Position numbers and translations under genes: made by a program. Shown here piece by piece: positions 25,101 through 33,169 of a stretch of DNA of 64,000 nucleotides. The notes beneath the pieces are model-generated. The model was not told the origin of the DNA. It saw only the letters and a list, made by a program, of their open reading frames with translations, and made no database searches. Positions within the stretch are counted from its first letter, which is position 1; each line of letters starts with the position of its first letter. The DNA lies in contig OX243824.1 in the NCBI GenBank assembly GCA_945859605.1, positions 28,520,881-28,584,880 on the forward strand. The letters are read 5' to 3'. The DNA comes from Lumbricus rubellus. Its lineage: Eukaryota; Annelida; Clitellata; Crassiclitellata; Lumbricidae.

Positions 25101-27779
25101 TTAGAAAATAAGCAATCCTTTGTCTAGAGATGAAAATTCATCATCAGCAGAACCTAGGTGTCTCTAAATATACAATGACACATTTATAACAATGTGCTGC
25201 ATGCGTCATTGATTTTTCCACTCATGCGTGGTCTTAACTGTCAATGTAGTTTCATCACAGCTGCTGCAAACATTGATTTTCTACACATTCTGCATCGTCA
25301 TATAAATTCGCCCACGGACAACAACTGCAACAATGACTGGCCAACTCTGCAATGGCCGCCCGTGACTCTCACCCTTAACTTAACCTCCGACTTTGCCTAT
25401 TTTGGAACTTGTTTCATCTTGACAATCTGCAATTTGCATGAACTACAAAATTCTCTTGCTAGAATTACTACAGAACATCAAATACCAAACTACGATACGT
25501 CACTCATCTTGCATTCATTTGCACTGATTGCCAGTTTTTCAGAGAATCCAGTTAAATCTAAAAAGAATTATGTCTACATCAGATCTCTTCTTTGTCCATC
25601 TTTTACACAAGCAAATACTGTGCTCGAATCAAAGATAAATTTGGAATTGTTTCTGTGCCTAGCACAAGCACTGCATTAGGCTCCAAGGTATTGTCGATAT
25701 CTGGTATGGAGCTGTGGATTTCTCTGCCCTGTTCTGTGTTCTTCGTTGTCTTTCATGTTTAAACTTCAACTCTTTCAATTGGCCTACAACCCCCCCTCGC
25801 CACCCACGGCTTCATTTCCTCATCTGCTGATAAATCGACAATAATTCATCTGAAGTGGCCATTGATAAGTATATTGCCCATTGTCCAGCGCTTGATGATC
25901 ACAGTCTATTAATACTAATTCAATAACTGCTCAACCAGTAAATAGATTCTATCAGAGATGTGCTGCACACTGTATAGTATTATTTGATAAACTACATTTG
26001 CACTGCATACTTGCATAGTATTATTTGATAAACTACATTTGCACTGCATACTTGCATAGTATTATTCGATAAACTACATTTGCACTGCATAGTATTATTC
26101 GATAAACTACATTTCACTGCATACTTGCATAGTATTATTTGATAAACTACATTTGCACTGCATACTTGCATAGTATTATTCGATAAACTACATTTCACTG
26201 CATACTTGCATAGTATTATTCTATAAACTACATTTCACTGCATACTTGCATAGTATTATTCGATAAACTACATTTCACTGCATACTTGCATAGTATTATT
26301 CTATAAACTACATTTCACTGCACACTTGCATAGTATTATTCTATAAGTACATTTGGCAACATACATTGATTGCAGCTCAACAAACATAACATTGGAACAA
26401 TGCAAAATAGTAAACAATTTTTTTTATTTGACACTTGTGCAGAACTCCAGAAAACGCTTTGACACATCTAAAACTTAGTGCAAGACTTCTATTGCAACAA
26501 AATTTTATTCCTTAACAGCATATATAAAAAAATTAGATAGGTTCATATAAAGCTATAAGTATTTCTACCATAAAGTTTGAAAATTGGAGATCAACTTGAA
26601 TACCAATCAACCCACATACTGATGTAATAATATGTATTGATTTTTTTATTTGCCATTTCTAAATCACTGCATCATAATTATGATCACAGTTCAACTTGCA
26701 ATCTGGAAAGTACACTAGTACAGCAACTAAGAATATAAAGTATATTCTTTTCTTGTAGCAGCCTGTCAACCATTGCTAGATGCAAAGGAATACACATGCA
26801 TAACAATATTTCACTTGGCATAATTCCATACTACATAGCTTCACATTATCCCATCTGTCCATTTCTAATTATAAATAGCAAATAACACCTGCTTTGTGAT
26901 CTGTATCTTCTACAGTCTACACGTATAATTAGTCACTGATTTCTGTACACAAACCAATGCTGTTTAATCTACACAAATCACATGATCTCACTAATAAAAA
27001 TTCACCAATCAAAGGTTCTAAAACTGGTGTATTTGACCCAGATATCTGAACTCCACCACTGGTTGCAATCTGCCAGTGCCAGTCCCAAGTCTGGATAAAG
27101 GAGGAGGGAATCGCTAATTAGTGATCTTTGTTATCGCACAGTGACGTTAAACTGCAACTACTCACTAGAGAGTTATGTAAAAAATGGTGAGCTCAAGATT
27201 AAGCTGAAAACTTTTCTTGAGAACTGCTAAGCTTTCAGCTGATGATTGCGCCTGAAAGATGATTACATGAAATTACCAGACTCTGTAAAAGTAATTATCC
27301 TAACATACACACTTTCATAAAAATGGCTGACCTCACTTAAGACCAGCACTACAGCATTGTATAGGTGTAATAAGAACGAAAAGACTGACCTTAACAACTT
27401 CTAGGACTGATCCTGCAGCCACCATACCATATCCAGCAATTACATATGGAAAGAAAACCTGTAGAGCAATCTGCCACAACTTCTCTTTTGATTCCTTGAG
27501 TTCTGGTCGCGGTAAACTGTCCACTGAACTCTCATCACTTCCATCCATTCCACTTCCATCCATTCCACTCTCATCCGTCAAGAGAGGAATTTTTAAATCC
27601 CCTTCTTCTGACTCAACTCCATATTTCTGAATGACTTTAGTATTGAACTGGTTGTCACTGTAGACTGCACTGTTGCTCGACTCATTGAGAGCAAAACCAT
27701 TGCGCTGTAATTCTCTGTCTTTATCTAATGTCACAGATGCCAAATCAGACTCCCGCAATGTTTCCATAGCCGCAGACAT
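7794..27779 (-). CDS. SLC41A1: SLC41A family Mg2+ transporter (complete, 10 coding exons)
   Basis: Complement of join(7794..7964, 9231..9382, 10421..10555, 14175..14245, 15115..15262, 20758..20904, 21700..21844, 22255..22326, 23430..23537, 27390..27779). The exons sum to 1,539 nt, 512 residues plus stop, very close to the 513 of human SLC41A1 (family knowledge). All junctions are GT-AG with matching phases (0,0,0,1,1,2,1,1,0). The protein has two MgtE-type repeats. Repeat 1 carries [16 protein letters not shown] (150-165) and NPDNVATP with SLGD (255-269). Repeat 2 carries [14 protein letters not shown] (360-373) and [15 protein letters not shown] (477-491). Their conserved Asp/Asn residues line the cation path in the family. 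About ten hydrophobic segments are expected. Family role: Na+-coupled Mg2+ efflux at the plasma membrane. The A1/A2/A3 subtype is not resolved and may predate the vertebrate duplication. The start is the first ATG after an in-frame TAA. Confidence 0.95.
8138..8197. other. Perfect 26-bp inverted repeat with 8-nt loop
   Basis: TTTCTCCCAATGTCAATCCA... at 8138-8163 is matched without mismatch by 8172-8197, around ATGGCAAC. It lies in the last SLC41A intron, beside a stretch (8058-8137) that resembles the minus-strand LINE fragment at 34690-34760. It may be a fold-back produced during that insertion. Confidence 0.85.
8275..8639. repeat. 52-bp minisatellite, seven copies
   Basis: The unit begins CACTTAAAATCTGTAGAAAT and recurs every 52 bp with one or two substitutions per copy (CTGTAG in the first three, CTTTAG in the rest). 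It lies in SLC41A intron 9. Confidence 0.95.
9070..9185 (-). mobile_element. tRNA-derived SINE remnant
   Basis: The minus strand carries an A-box-like TTAGTGGCTAGC and, about 35 nt on, a B-box-like GGGTTTGAATCCT, the promoter spacing of a tRNA head. It lies in SLC41A intron 9, directly after exon 9. The body and tail are not delimited. Confidence 0.5.
9231..9382 (-). CDS. SLC41A1: SLC41A coding exon 9 (residues 406-456)
   Basis: 152 nt, phase 1 in and phase 0 out; acceptor GCATAG, donor GTTGGT. It encodes [20 protein letters not shown] then [10 protein letters not shown] and IYLAAAVLQ. These are two membrane helices matching SRSARVL...VVPGH...FLYTI and the Y.AALLQVL segment of SLC41 proteins. 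Confidence 0.94.
10027..10193. repeat. Compound GT and CT/GTCT microsatellite
   Basis: GT/GC-rich tract at 10027-10071, then CTCTCTGT and (GTCT)n at 10108-10192, in SLC41A intron 8. Confidence 0.9.
10421..10555 (-). CDS. SLC41A1: SLC41A coding exon 8 (residues 361-406)
   Basis: 135 nt, phase 1 in and phase 1 out; acceptor GTCAG, donor GTAAGA. It encodes [20 protein letters not shown], the signature helix of the second MgtE repeat, then a loop ending [11 protein letters not shown] that matches the family's CP.PCTTFF motif. The donor is followed by about 50 nt of nearly pure purine on the coding strand (10366-10418), which could affect recognition of this 5' splice site. Confidence 0.94.
10994..11690. 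repeat. 32-bp minisatellite, about 21 copies
   Basis: The unit is ATATCCAGAAAATATCACCA plus AAATACAACAAC, with sparse substitutions. A few units carry a 3-bp deletion. Diverged copies extend upstream to about 10750. Because 32 is not a multiple of three, the open frame here has a 32-residue period, which is a by-product. It lies in SLC41A intron 7. Confidence 0.93.
11941..12796. mobile_element. TIR element with short subterminal repeats
   Basis: The outer ends are inverted copies of CATAATTATGG. Inside each lies a run of degenerate 14-16-bp units built on GACA-NTT-GAACGG, at 11958-12085 and, in inverse orientation, 12645-12775. The middle has no recognised transposase. It lies in SLC41A intron 7. 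The target duplication is not certain. Confidence 0.6.
12974..13993. mobile_element. Tc1/mariner element with duplicated, nested TIR arms
   Basis: The ends read CACCGTGAGTCAAAAAAAAG and its reverse complement, with TA on both sides. The outer arms are about 200 bp. A second, diverged arm pair (about 13186-13372 and 13676-13795) lies directly inside, so each side has two arm copies in tandem. A degenerate transposase C-terminus occupies the centre. It lies in SLC41A intron 7. Confidence 0.85.
13482..13653 (+). pseudogene. Tc1/mariner transposase C-terminal remnant
   Basis: The frame reads [20 protein letters not shown], then [19 protein letters not shown] and VQAGG-stop-HFEHL. The pattern DL(K)xxL..xW..I......V..W..RL..C..A.GGHFEH is the usual C-terminus of mariner/Tc1 transposases. 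Two in-frame stops make it dead. The DDE catalytic core is absent. Confidence 0.7.
14175..14245 (-). CDS. SLC41A1: SLC41A coding exon 7 (residues 337-361)
   Basis: 71 nt, phase 2 in and phase 1 out; acceptor ATTCAG, donor GTTAGT. It completes the split Ser codon and encodes [20 protein letters not shown] then VIN. This matches the SSVGGLILD...FAGMAVFTPVING segment leading into the second MgtE repeat. It was found by phase and family pattern because the reading frame is too short to stand out on its own. Confidence 0.9.
14404..14834. repeat. 15-bp minisatellite, about 29 copies
   Basis: The unit is TACACGTTGTCTTTG with scattered substitutions. Since 15 is a multiple of three and the unit lacks stops, several frames stay open (VHVVF, LYTLS, and KDNVY on the minus strand). 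None is supported as a gene. It lies in SLC41A intron 6. Confidence 0.96.
15115..15262 (-). CDS. SLC41A1: SLC41A coding exon 6 (residues 288-337)
   Basis: 148 nt, phase 1 in and phase 2 out. The acceptor is TTTCTTAG and the donor GTCAGA. It encodes a hydrophobic helix ([18 protein letters not shown]) and the family motif [18 protein letters not shown]. The acceptor and first 41 nt of this exon are the source of the 73-bp tandem array lying directly upstream in the gene, so the true acceptor is the innermost of 19 near-identical ones. It is chosen because only this copy continues into the rest of the exon. Confidence 0.94.
15222..16597 (-). repeat. 73-bp array duplicating the SLC41A exon 6 splice acceptor, 19 units
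   Basis: The units start at 15222, 15295, 15368, 15441 and so on with an exact 73-bp period to about 16597. Read on the gene strand, each unit holds 32 nt of intron, the acceptor (TTTCTTAG or TTTGTTAG) and the first 41 nt of exon 6. Only the innermost unit continues into the real exon. Copies differ by single bases, chiefly C/G at acceptor position -5. Reading on from any decoy reaches a TGA at the next unit's AGATGA. Confidence 0.97.
16598..17059 (-). mobile_element. L2/CR1-like LINE, 3' part of reverse transcriptase ORF and tail
   Basis: The frame contains [20 protein letters not shown], then [15 protein letters not shown] and [19 protein letters not shown], the typical C-terminus of L2/CR1-group reverse transcriptase proteins. 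The 3' end reads GGCGCTATATAAATG followed by (TGAA)n, the microsatellite tail of this clade. The element sits inside the 73-bp array. Its upstream part resumes at 19578 after a hAT insertion. Confidence 0.88.
17318..17700 (-). mobile_element. Second L2-like LINE 3' fragment, inside the hAT element
   Basis: GGCGCTATATAAATG and the GGGAGCGCCTCTGA motif recur here as in the LINE at 16598. Weak similarity to the 3' coding region continues to about 17700. There is no intact frame. Confidence 0.65.
17826..18957 (-). pseudogene. Degraded hAT-like transposase coding fragments
   Basis: The minus-strand fragments are 18727-18957 ([20 protein letters not shown], then [10 protein letters not shown]), 18444-18719 and 17826-18164. 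The first resembles the FDTTxSNTGxxxGA...LLxLACRHH region of a divergent hAT-like transposase group, frameshifted just where CRHH would fall. Stops and frameshifts between the pieces indicate an inactive copy. Family assignment rests on this motif and the element ends. Confidence 0.55.
19578..20123 (-). mobile_element. L2/CR1-like LINE, reverse transcriptase palm part
   Basis: The frame runs [18 protein letters not shown] (catalytic FADD box), [20 protein letters not shown] and [20 protein letters not shown], then [18 protein letters not shown] up to LRSAAR, where the hAT breaks it. It is 5'-truncated at about 20123, where it abuts a further 73-bp unit. It continues at 17059. Confidence 0.88.
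20124..20197 (-). repeat. Displaced 73-bp unit (20th copy of the exon 6 acceptor repeat)
   Basis: Same unit as 15222-16597, with a TTTGTTAG acceptor and the exon 6 start ([14 protein letters not shown]), now fused to the truncated 5' end of the LINE. It shows that the array once extended here and was split by the LINE. Confidence 0.93.
20440..20560 (-). mobile_element. Possible tRNA-derived SINE remnant
   Basis: The minus strand carries GAGGTTCGAAATCC, close to a B box, about 45 nt after GTGTGGCTCAAAT, a poor A box. It lies in SLC41A intron 5. The ends are not defined. Confidence 0.4.
20758..20904 (-). CDS. SLC41A1: SLC41A coding exon 5 (residues 239-288)
   Basis: 147 nt, phase 1 in and phase 1 out; acceptor TTTCAG, donor GTATGT. 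It encodes [20 protein letters not shown] and [20 protein letters not shown]. It carries the PDN motif (256-258) and the GD pair (268-269) of repeat 1, residues implicated in cation binding in the MgtE/SLC41 family. Confidence 0.94.
20921..21067. repeat. 16-bp minisatellite, about nine copies
   Basis: AACTATTCATGTGATA is repeated almost perfectly, 17 bp from the acceptor of SLC41A exon 5 on its intron side. Confidence 0.95.
21700..21844 (-). CDS. SLC41A1: SLC41A coding exon 4 (residues 191-239)
   Basis: 145 nt, phase 0 in and phase 1 out, with acceptor ATATAG and donor GTTAGT. It encodes [19 protein letters not shown], then PEGKVS, then [17 protein letters not shown]: two hydrophobic helices and their connecting loop, matching the VQATVVG...WIPEG...CASSVATAFIASLVLG pattern of animal SLC41 proteins. 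Confidence 0.93.
22255..22326 (-). CDS. SLC41A1: SLC41A coding exon 3 (residues 167-190)
   Basis: A 72-nt exon of 24 codons, phase 0 on both sides, with acceptor TTTAG and donor GTACAA. It encodes [13 protein letters not shown] followed by NLALVQ, the short loop and helix between the first and second membrane segments of SLC41 repeat 1. Two intronic copies of a related sequence (22054-22140 and 22758-22840) flank this exon. Confidence 0.92.
23430..23537 (-). CDS. SLC41A1: SLC41A coding exon 2 (residues 131-166)
   Basis: Thirty-six codons between a TTTAG acceptor and a GTCGGT donor, phase 0 on both sides. The exon encodes [20 protein letters not shown] followed by [13 protein letters not shown]. 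This is the signature helix of the first MgtE repeat, including the conserved GLKGNLE motif, and is nearly invariant in the SLC41 family. Confidence 0.93.
24013..24258. mobile_element. 246-bp Tc1/mariner-type MITE
   Basis: The ends are CAGGGTAGGCCAAAAAAG and the reverse complement of CAGGGTGGGCCAAATAAA, with TA on each side. It has no coding capacity. It lies in SLC41A intron 1. Confidence 0.75.
24490..24725. repeat. Interspersed direct repeats
   Basis: GCAAGACCGCAAACCACAAA occurs near 24500 and 24553. ACATTTATTTACAACCAGGC occurs near 24530 and 24690. These look like partial duplications of one intronic segment. Confidence 0.7.
25400..25570 (+). mobile_element. Weak LINE reverse transcriptase remnant
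   Basis: The frame [16 protein letters not shown], then [13 protein letters not shown] resembles the LQ.VQNSAARLI...HITP.L..LHWLPV stretch of L2/CR1 proteins. It is heavily diverged. It lies in SLC41A intron 1. Confidence 0.35.
25976..26347. repeat. About 41-bp minisatellite, ~10 copies
   Basis: The unit is roughly TAGTATTATTTGATAAACTA plus CATTTGCACTGCATACTTGCA; some copies lack GC or the CATACTTG block, giving 28- to 41-bp periods. It lies in SLC41A intron 1. Confidence 0.93.
26348..27389. other. Intron 1 remainder; nothing recognised
   Basis: AT-rich sequence with no frame, repeat array or TIR visible. Confidence 0.5.
27390..27779 (-). CDS. SLC41A1: SLC41A coding exon 1 (residues 1-130)
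   Basis: This is the N-terminal cytosolic region, acidic and Ser-rich with a small internal duplication (SGMDG twice near residues 88-97). It runs into the first hydrophobic segment, [20 protein letters not shown], which matches the start of the SLC41 membrane domain. The ATG at 27779 is the first in frame after a TAA upstream; a second ATG lies four codons on. The donor is GTCAGT after a Lys codon, phase 0. A pyrimidine-rich stretch ending in GACAG lies about 12 nt before the ATG and could be the acceptor of a 5'UTR intron. Confidence 0.9.
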
Positions 27780-28860
27780 GCTACACTGTCTGTCAGGCAA
27801 GAAAATCCATTAAAAACATCCGCTTAATTCTGGAAGATCAGAAACCGTGAACATATACAATCTGAAAACATAAAACAATCAACGCTTTTTCATTAAACTT
27901 ACACAAGTTAAATATAATACAGAATAAATAACACAATTTAGCAAAACACAAACATTGCAACTAGAAATCTAGAAAACTTTCTGTTCATAACAAATGTTTT
28001 GCTTAATGGTGTGAGGCAAAAAAGGATAAGTATATTCTAATAATAACCAAGATTGGAATACGACCTGGCACTTAAATCTACGGATAAAAATGAAGCATTA
28101 CACACACAATTCAGCCACTGAGGCAAGTACACACACTCGGGTCTTATGTCAACACCAATCAACAGTGTGTGAAAACTTAAACAGATATATTATGCTAATA
28201 AATATGACCGAGGTGCATCAACAGAAAACGCAGATCCCACAACCAGCAGCACGCTCATATGAACAGGTTATATGATAGACTGACAGACTGCAATTTCCAA
28301 GCAATGACAATTCACATAATGATGGAATGGTAACGAATACTCTAGACATCAGTGCAAATCAAAATCTCAAAGAAGCTGTTGAAACATCCTACTTAAAATG
28401 GTCCTCAATATCTCTTTGTTATCAAGCGCAGTCAAAAGTCGGCAGTCTTTCTTTCATCTGTTGATCGTGTGTCGTGCTTGCAGGGGAAAATAAAAATTAA
28501 ATCTGGAGCATGATTTTTTGGCAATTTGCAGACAAGAATTAGTCTTCAAGGATATCACACACTAGTTGGTGTTATAGAACGAGTAGTGATATAAACAGGT
28601 TTGTACGTATCATTACCAAAATTTTTCAGCAATGTCAGATGACATTGCAACAACAAGACCAGGATTTTGACCATCTCTGGGCAAACATTTAACTAACAGG
28701 GCTGTCCTGCATTTGATGCAGAAGATTGTTGGCATCTCACACAAGCAGAGGCTCATGTTGCCGTCGAACCTAATTCTATGATAACATTGCCATAAAAATG
28801 TAGACGCGAGGAAACAAAGTCTTTACGGTAAGCTCAGGGCGAAACTGCACAATCGAGAAT
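27780..28860. other. Upstream region of SLC41A; no definite promoter
   Basis: AT-rich, with no coding frame. A promoter or untranslated first exon is expected here or further upstream. No CpG-rich block or convincing TATA box was identified. Confidence 0.4.
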
Positions 28861-28884
28861 CGCTATAAATAGATTTTAGGCATC

Positions 28885-28950
28885 GTGAGGGTCGGTTAGG
28901 GCTCAGGTTAGGCGTTGTGAGGGTCGGTTAGGGTTAGAATTGGGATTAGT
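28885..28950. repeat. Telomere-like TTAGGG-bearing motif, copy 1
   Basis: GTGAGGGTCGGTTAGGG occurs twice about 35 bp apart, the second followed by TTAG. The same block recurs at 32946-33012 inside an inverted-repeat element, so it is more likely part of a dispersed repeat than an old telomere. Confidence 0.7.
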
Positions 28951-30069
28951 GTCGTCACTCTTTCCAACAAATTGAAAATATTACGTAAGATCTATTAATA
29001 GAGGTCCCATCTTGTACAGTTTGGCCAAGCTCAGCAGCGTGTGGTGATCGGCAACCAAGTTAACTCGGACATATCCAGCGGTGTCTGATTTGTGTCAGGC
29101 CCGTTAATATATAAGGTCGTTGGTCAGGCCATGCTGACCAGCAGGAATCGTCTGAGTTGCTGGAACTAGATTCAAAACCTTTCCAGATTGCACTGCTTCT
29201 CCAAAATATTGGACAGCACAGCTGATAAGCAAGTCGTTTGACCAGCATCTGATTCCAGAATTTCTAAACAACTGGTCTTTTGAGCAGGACCTTCGCGTTT
29301 GCTGCGGTTCTAAGACGGAGCTATATAATTATATGTGTACATTTTCAAGAATGGCAGAATATATCCGACTCTGTATTAAAGTATAATAACAAAATTAAAG
29401 GTTACCAAATTAAATTATGTATTATTAAGAAATTACTTACCGTTACAGCATGATTAAATTTTAACACTAATACACTGCTGTCCGTCGTTCGCAAAGTAAC
29501 ACTGTATAAGCTTGGCTGAGCGTAATTAGATTTTTATTAAATAAATTTGGTTGCTGACGAGGTAAAGGTAAGTTCTAATCATCTCTGAATATTTTGGGTA
29601 ATGTTAGACTTACATTACTTTTAATATTTACAGCAGCTACAGTCTCTTATCTGAGAAAACTTCGTCAACGAAACCGGTCAACGTCATGTTGTTTAGTTGA
29701 AATATCTATGCATAGAATAATATCTATGCATAGAACAAAAATACAAAGCTGAAAACTCGTTAATTCGTTAAAAATGCATATTAGTCAGGGATGTTAGCGT
29801 AACATTGTGCATTTTGGTGCTACAAGCAAAAAATTGATATTTTTGAGTTCAGGAAGAAATTCTAAGAAAAATGTGATATAGTGCCAGTTGGAAAAACGTG
29901 GAAAAAATTTCCAGTTTTTTCCAGTTTTTTCCCACTAGATGTATTCCAGGAGTATTGGCTCAGAATGCTGAAAATGCTCGTAATAAGTTGAAATTTTCAG
30001 GATAGGTGTAGAAATATGAGGGGAATAACATGTCAAAAGTCCAAAACGATTTACCCTAGAAATTTTTCT

Positions 30070-30960
30070 CAAAAGCAAGATGGCGTCCAAAATGGCCGTC
30101 ATTTTCCAAAATCATTTATTTTGACCTGGAAATAGCTCGTACGAGTCTGAATTTTTCAGGGAAGGTGCAGGAATATGAGTGGAATATTATCCCAAAAGTG
30201 CCAAAAGATCCCTCTGCAGCTCTGACCAAAAACCAAGATGGCGTCCAAAATGGCCGTCATTTTCCAGTATGTTGATTATGACCTGGAAATAGCTCGTGTG
30301 AATCTGAATTTTCAGGGAAGGTGCAGGAATATGAGTGAAATATTATCCCAAAAGTGCCAAAAGATCCCTTTCCAAAAACCAAGATGGCGTCCAAAATGGC
30401 CGTCATTTTCCAATATGTTGATTATGAATTGGAAATAGCTCGTATGAATCTGAATTTTTCAGGGTAGGTGCAGGAATATGAGTGGAATATTATCCCAAAA
30501 GTGCCAAAAAATCCCTTTCCAAAAACCAAGATGGCGTCCAAAATGGCCGTCATTTTCCAATATGTTGATTATGAATTGGAAATAGCTCGTATGAATCTGA
30601 ATTTTTCAGGGTAGGTGCAGGAATATGAGTGGAATATTATCCCAAAAGTGCCAAAAATCCCTTTTCAAAAACCAAGATGGCGTCCAAAATGGCCGTCATT
30701 TTCCAATATGTTGATTATGAATTGGAAATAGCTCGCATGAATCTGAATTTTTCAGGGTAGGTGCAGGAACATGAGAGGAATAACATCCCAAAAGTGCTAA
30801 AGGACCCCTCTGAAGCTCTGTCTCAAAAACAAGATGGCGTCCAAAATGGCCGCCATTTTCCAAAGTGACATGGAAATAGCTCGTATGAATCTGAACTTTT
30901 CAGAGTACGTGTAGGAATATCAGTGGAATAACATACCAAAAGACCCACGGTTATAAAAAA
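30070..30960. repeat. About 147-bp tandem repeat, six copies
   Basis: The block AAGATGGCGTCCAAAATGGC recurs at about 30078, 30235, 30382, 30528, 30676 and 30832 (period 146-157 bp). A related AT-rich stretch (TGGAAATAGCTCG...GTGCAGGAATATGAG) follows each. It has no coding frame. Confidence 0.92.
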
Positions 30961-32200
30961 TGCTGTAATTGCAATAATATATTTACATATTTTATTTGTA
31001 TTTCACATTACTTTATAAGACTACAATATAATTGTAATTCATGAACAGACTGAAGTAGGCCTACCGGTAAATGAATAGGAAATCAACACAAAGTAAATGT
31101 AGAAACACTATAGAGTCTCTTAGGCTTACAGTTGACATTGCAGTTCACCATCACCTTTTATGACAGCATTTTATCGCTGTTCATGAGCTTGATCAATTGC
31201 AATAGCGCAAAATCTATGGGTTTTTTAAATTGTAAATCAGCCATGTTGAAACTCAGATGCTGTTTCTGGGTGACTGCTAGAAATTGTTAACATGTTATGC
31301 AGATGAACTGTTACCCATCTCGCATAATGCGTATGGTCCAAAGCAAAAAACCAAAGCACAACATCTTTCACTGCCTCCACAAACATTAAGAAATATCCCT
31401 GCCTAATTGATTGAACAAATCGAAAAGCAATAATTCAAGTTTTGAGGCTATATTCCAGTTTAGAGCTGGTCTGATACAGAAACTTTCTTCATAACACCAA
31501 TTATCAAAGCTTTGGATCTCATTCTGTGATATGTCATCAATTGAAAGCAAATAGGCACGCTTCTGTAAGACTTCAAGTTATATAAAGCTCATGCAGAAAC
31601 TGCATATCTTGAGCGCTTTACATGAGATGCATACGGTACATGAAAGATTCAGTTATGCCTGAAGGTGCAATGCCAGATTGGAATATGACCCGAACCCAGA
31701 CTAACCAGTGATCTAGTGTCTTCATTACAGCCATTTCCAAGTGGAGCTCACCCATCAGAATCACAAACTGATTTTCTCCAAATTCTGCTGGCTAGTGCCA
31801 CTGTATTTGTTTTGCCAGTGCACAGAGAGGTTGATCAAAAGTGAGAACTGGGATCTGACCTGGATTTAAGGGTACCACAGCAGCCTGAATGACTACCATG
31901 CAATGACAAATCACTGCATTACTGGAACATTGGTCAAACAAGAGTAAATGTGCTGCAAATGGCAAAGGAGACTCACTTAGCTGACTGTGCATGATAGAGG
32001 CTAGAGGAGATGTCAATGCATTCCAAACCACTGAAGTTTAGGCTTGGAAACTGAAATAATGATAATGCTATGCCATGAAATGAGGATCTAGCTGGTTCTA
32101 GCAGTAGATGAGCCTGGATTGTGATCAATGTTATCAGCAGCTGCAATAGTGAAAAAGTTACATCGAAGAACTGGTGGACAAACTAATTGTTGACCAAACA
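30961..32200. other. Intergenic; nothing recognised
   Basis: No gene, TIR pair or tandem array was detected. Confidence 0.45.
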
Positions 32201-32209
32201 AGAATACTT

Positions 32210-32785
32210 TCAGGTAATCCCGAAGACTGCGTGCCTGTCCATAGATAGTATGGCCACCCAATAAATCGCTAAAATAGAGTGCTGCCGCATTAGCCTGTCG
32301 AAGTTTAAATTGGCACGTAACTACTGCATATTTTCCCTCATTTATAAGTTGGTAATCCCAAAGACTGCATGCCCGTACTCCAAACAATATGGTTGTCGAA
32401 GATTCCACTAAAATAGAGCGCAGACACCTATTGACTGTATCCCAACATGCAATACTAAGGATATAGCTACGATAAAGCTACCGACTTAATAGAAATAAAC
32501 CCTTGAATGCCATGTGAAATAGAATCTAAATTAACCTATGCTATATATTTCTTTAAATCGTTGGCAACCATATTGTTTGGAGTACGGGCATGCAGTCTTC
32601 GGGATTGCCTATAAGTTTATTAACCTGACCGTTTTACTTAGATCTCGCGCTGATTACCTACTTACTGAGCGCATTGTATCCTTCGATTCGGCTGTATGTC
32701 GCAGCGCTCTATTTTAGCTAAGTCGTTGTTAACCATATTGTTCTGTATGTATACAGGTACGCAGTCTTCGGGATTACCCACTTTC
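32210..32785. mobile_element. Nested inverted-repeat element(s)
   Basis: The outer arms are GGTAATCCCGAAGACTGCGT at about 32213 and its inverse near 32765. The inner arms are CCGTACTCCAAACAATATGG (about 32370) and its inverse near 32570. Both pairs share the CCGAAGACTGC core and a TAGAGYGC motif. It is probably one MITE inserted in a relative, or a double-palindromic element. Confidence 0.7.
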
Positions 32786-32821
32786 ACTTAAAACATCTAG
32801 CATTGCCACACAGCTAATTAA

Positions 32822-33165
32822 AACAAATCTGGGTTATTGTTACTGACGTCTCGGTAAATCGTAAACAGTATGGCCGCCAACGAATGCAATAAAATTAGAG
32901 TGCCGCCTATGGACGATATCGCAACATGCATCCCAACATGCAAAGCGTGAGGGTCGGTTAGGGCTCAGGTTAGGCGTCGTGAGGGTCGGTTAGGGTTAGT
33001 TTTGGGGTTAGTGCAGTCATTCTGATGAAATTGAAGCGTGCTTTAATTTTCGCGGAAATATTGGGCCGTTTGTCGGGCCGCTCGGTTATGCACGCATCTA
33101 CGGCGGCCATACTGTTTACAATTTACCGAGACGTCAGTCACAATCACCCAAATCTGTCACAGGTA
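32822..33165. mobile_element. MITE with ~55-bp TIRs carrying a TTAGGG-like core
   Basis: Left GACGTCTCGGTAAATCGTAA and right TTACAATTTACCGAGACGTC are arms of about 55 bp with few mismatches, facing each other and ending in GGCCGCC/GGCGGCC. The middle holds the GAGGGTCGGTTAGGG pair. Confidence 0.8.
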
Positions 33166-33169
33166 TTAA

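Noticed and set aside
28885..33012. Interstitial telomere from an ancient chromosome fusion
   Set aside because: Only one or two TTAGGG words per block, and the second block lies inside an inverted-repeat element, so a dispersed repeat explains it better.
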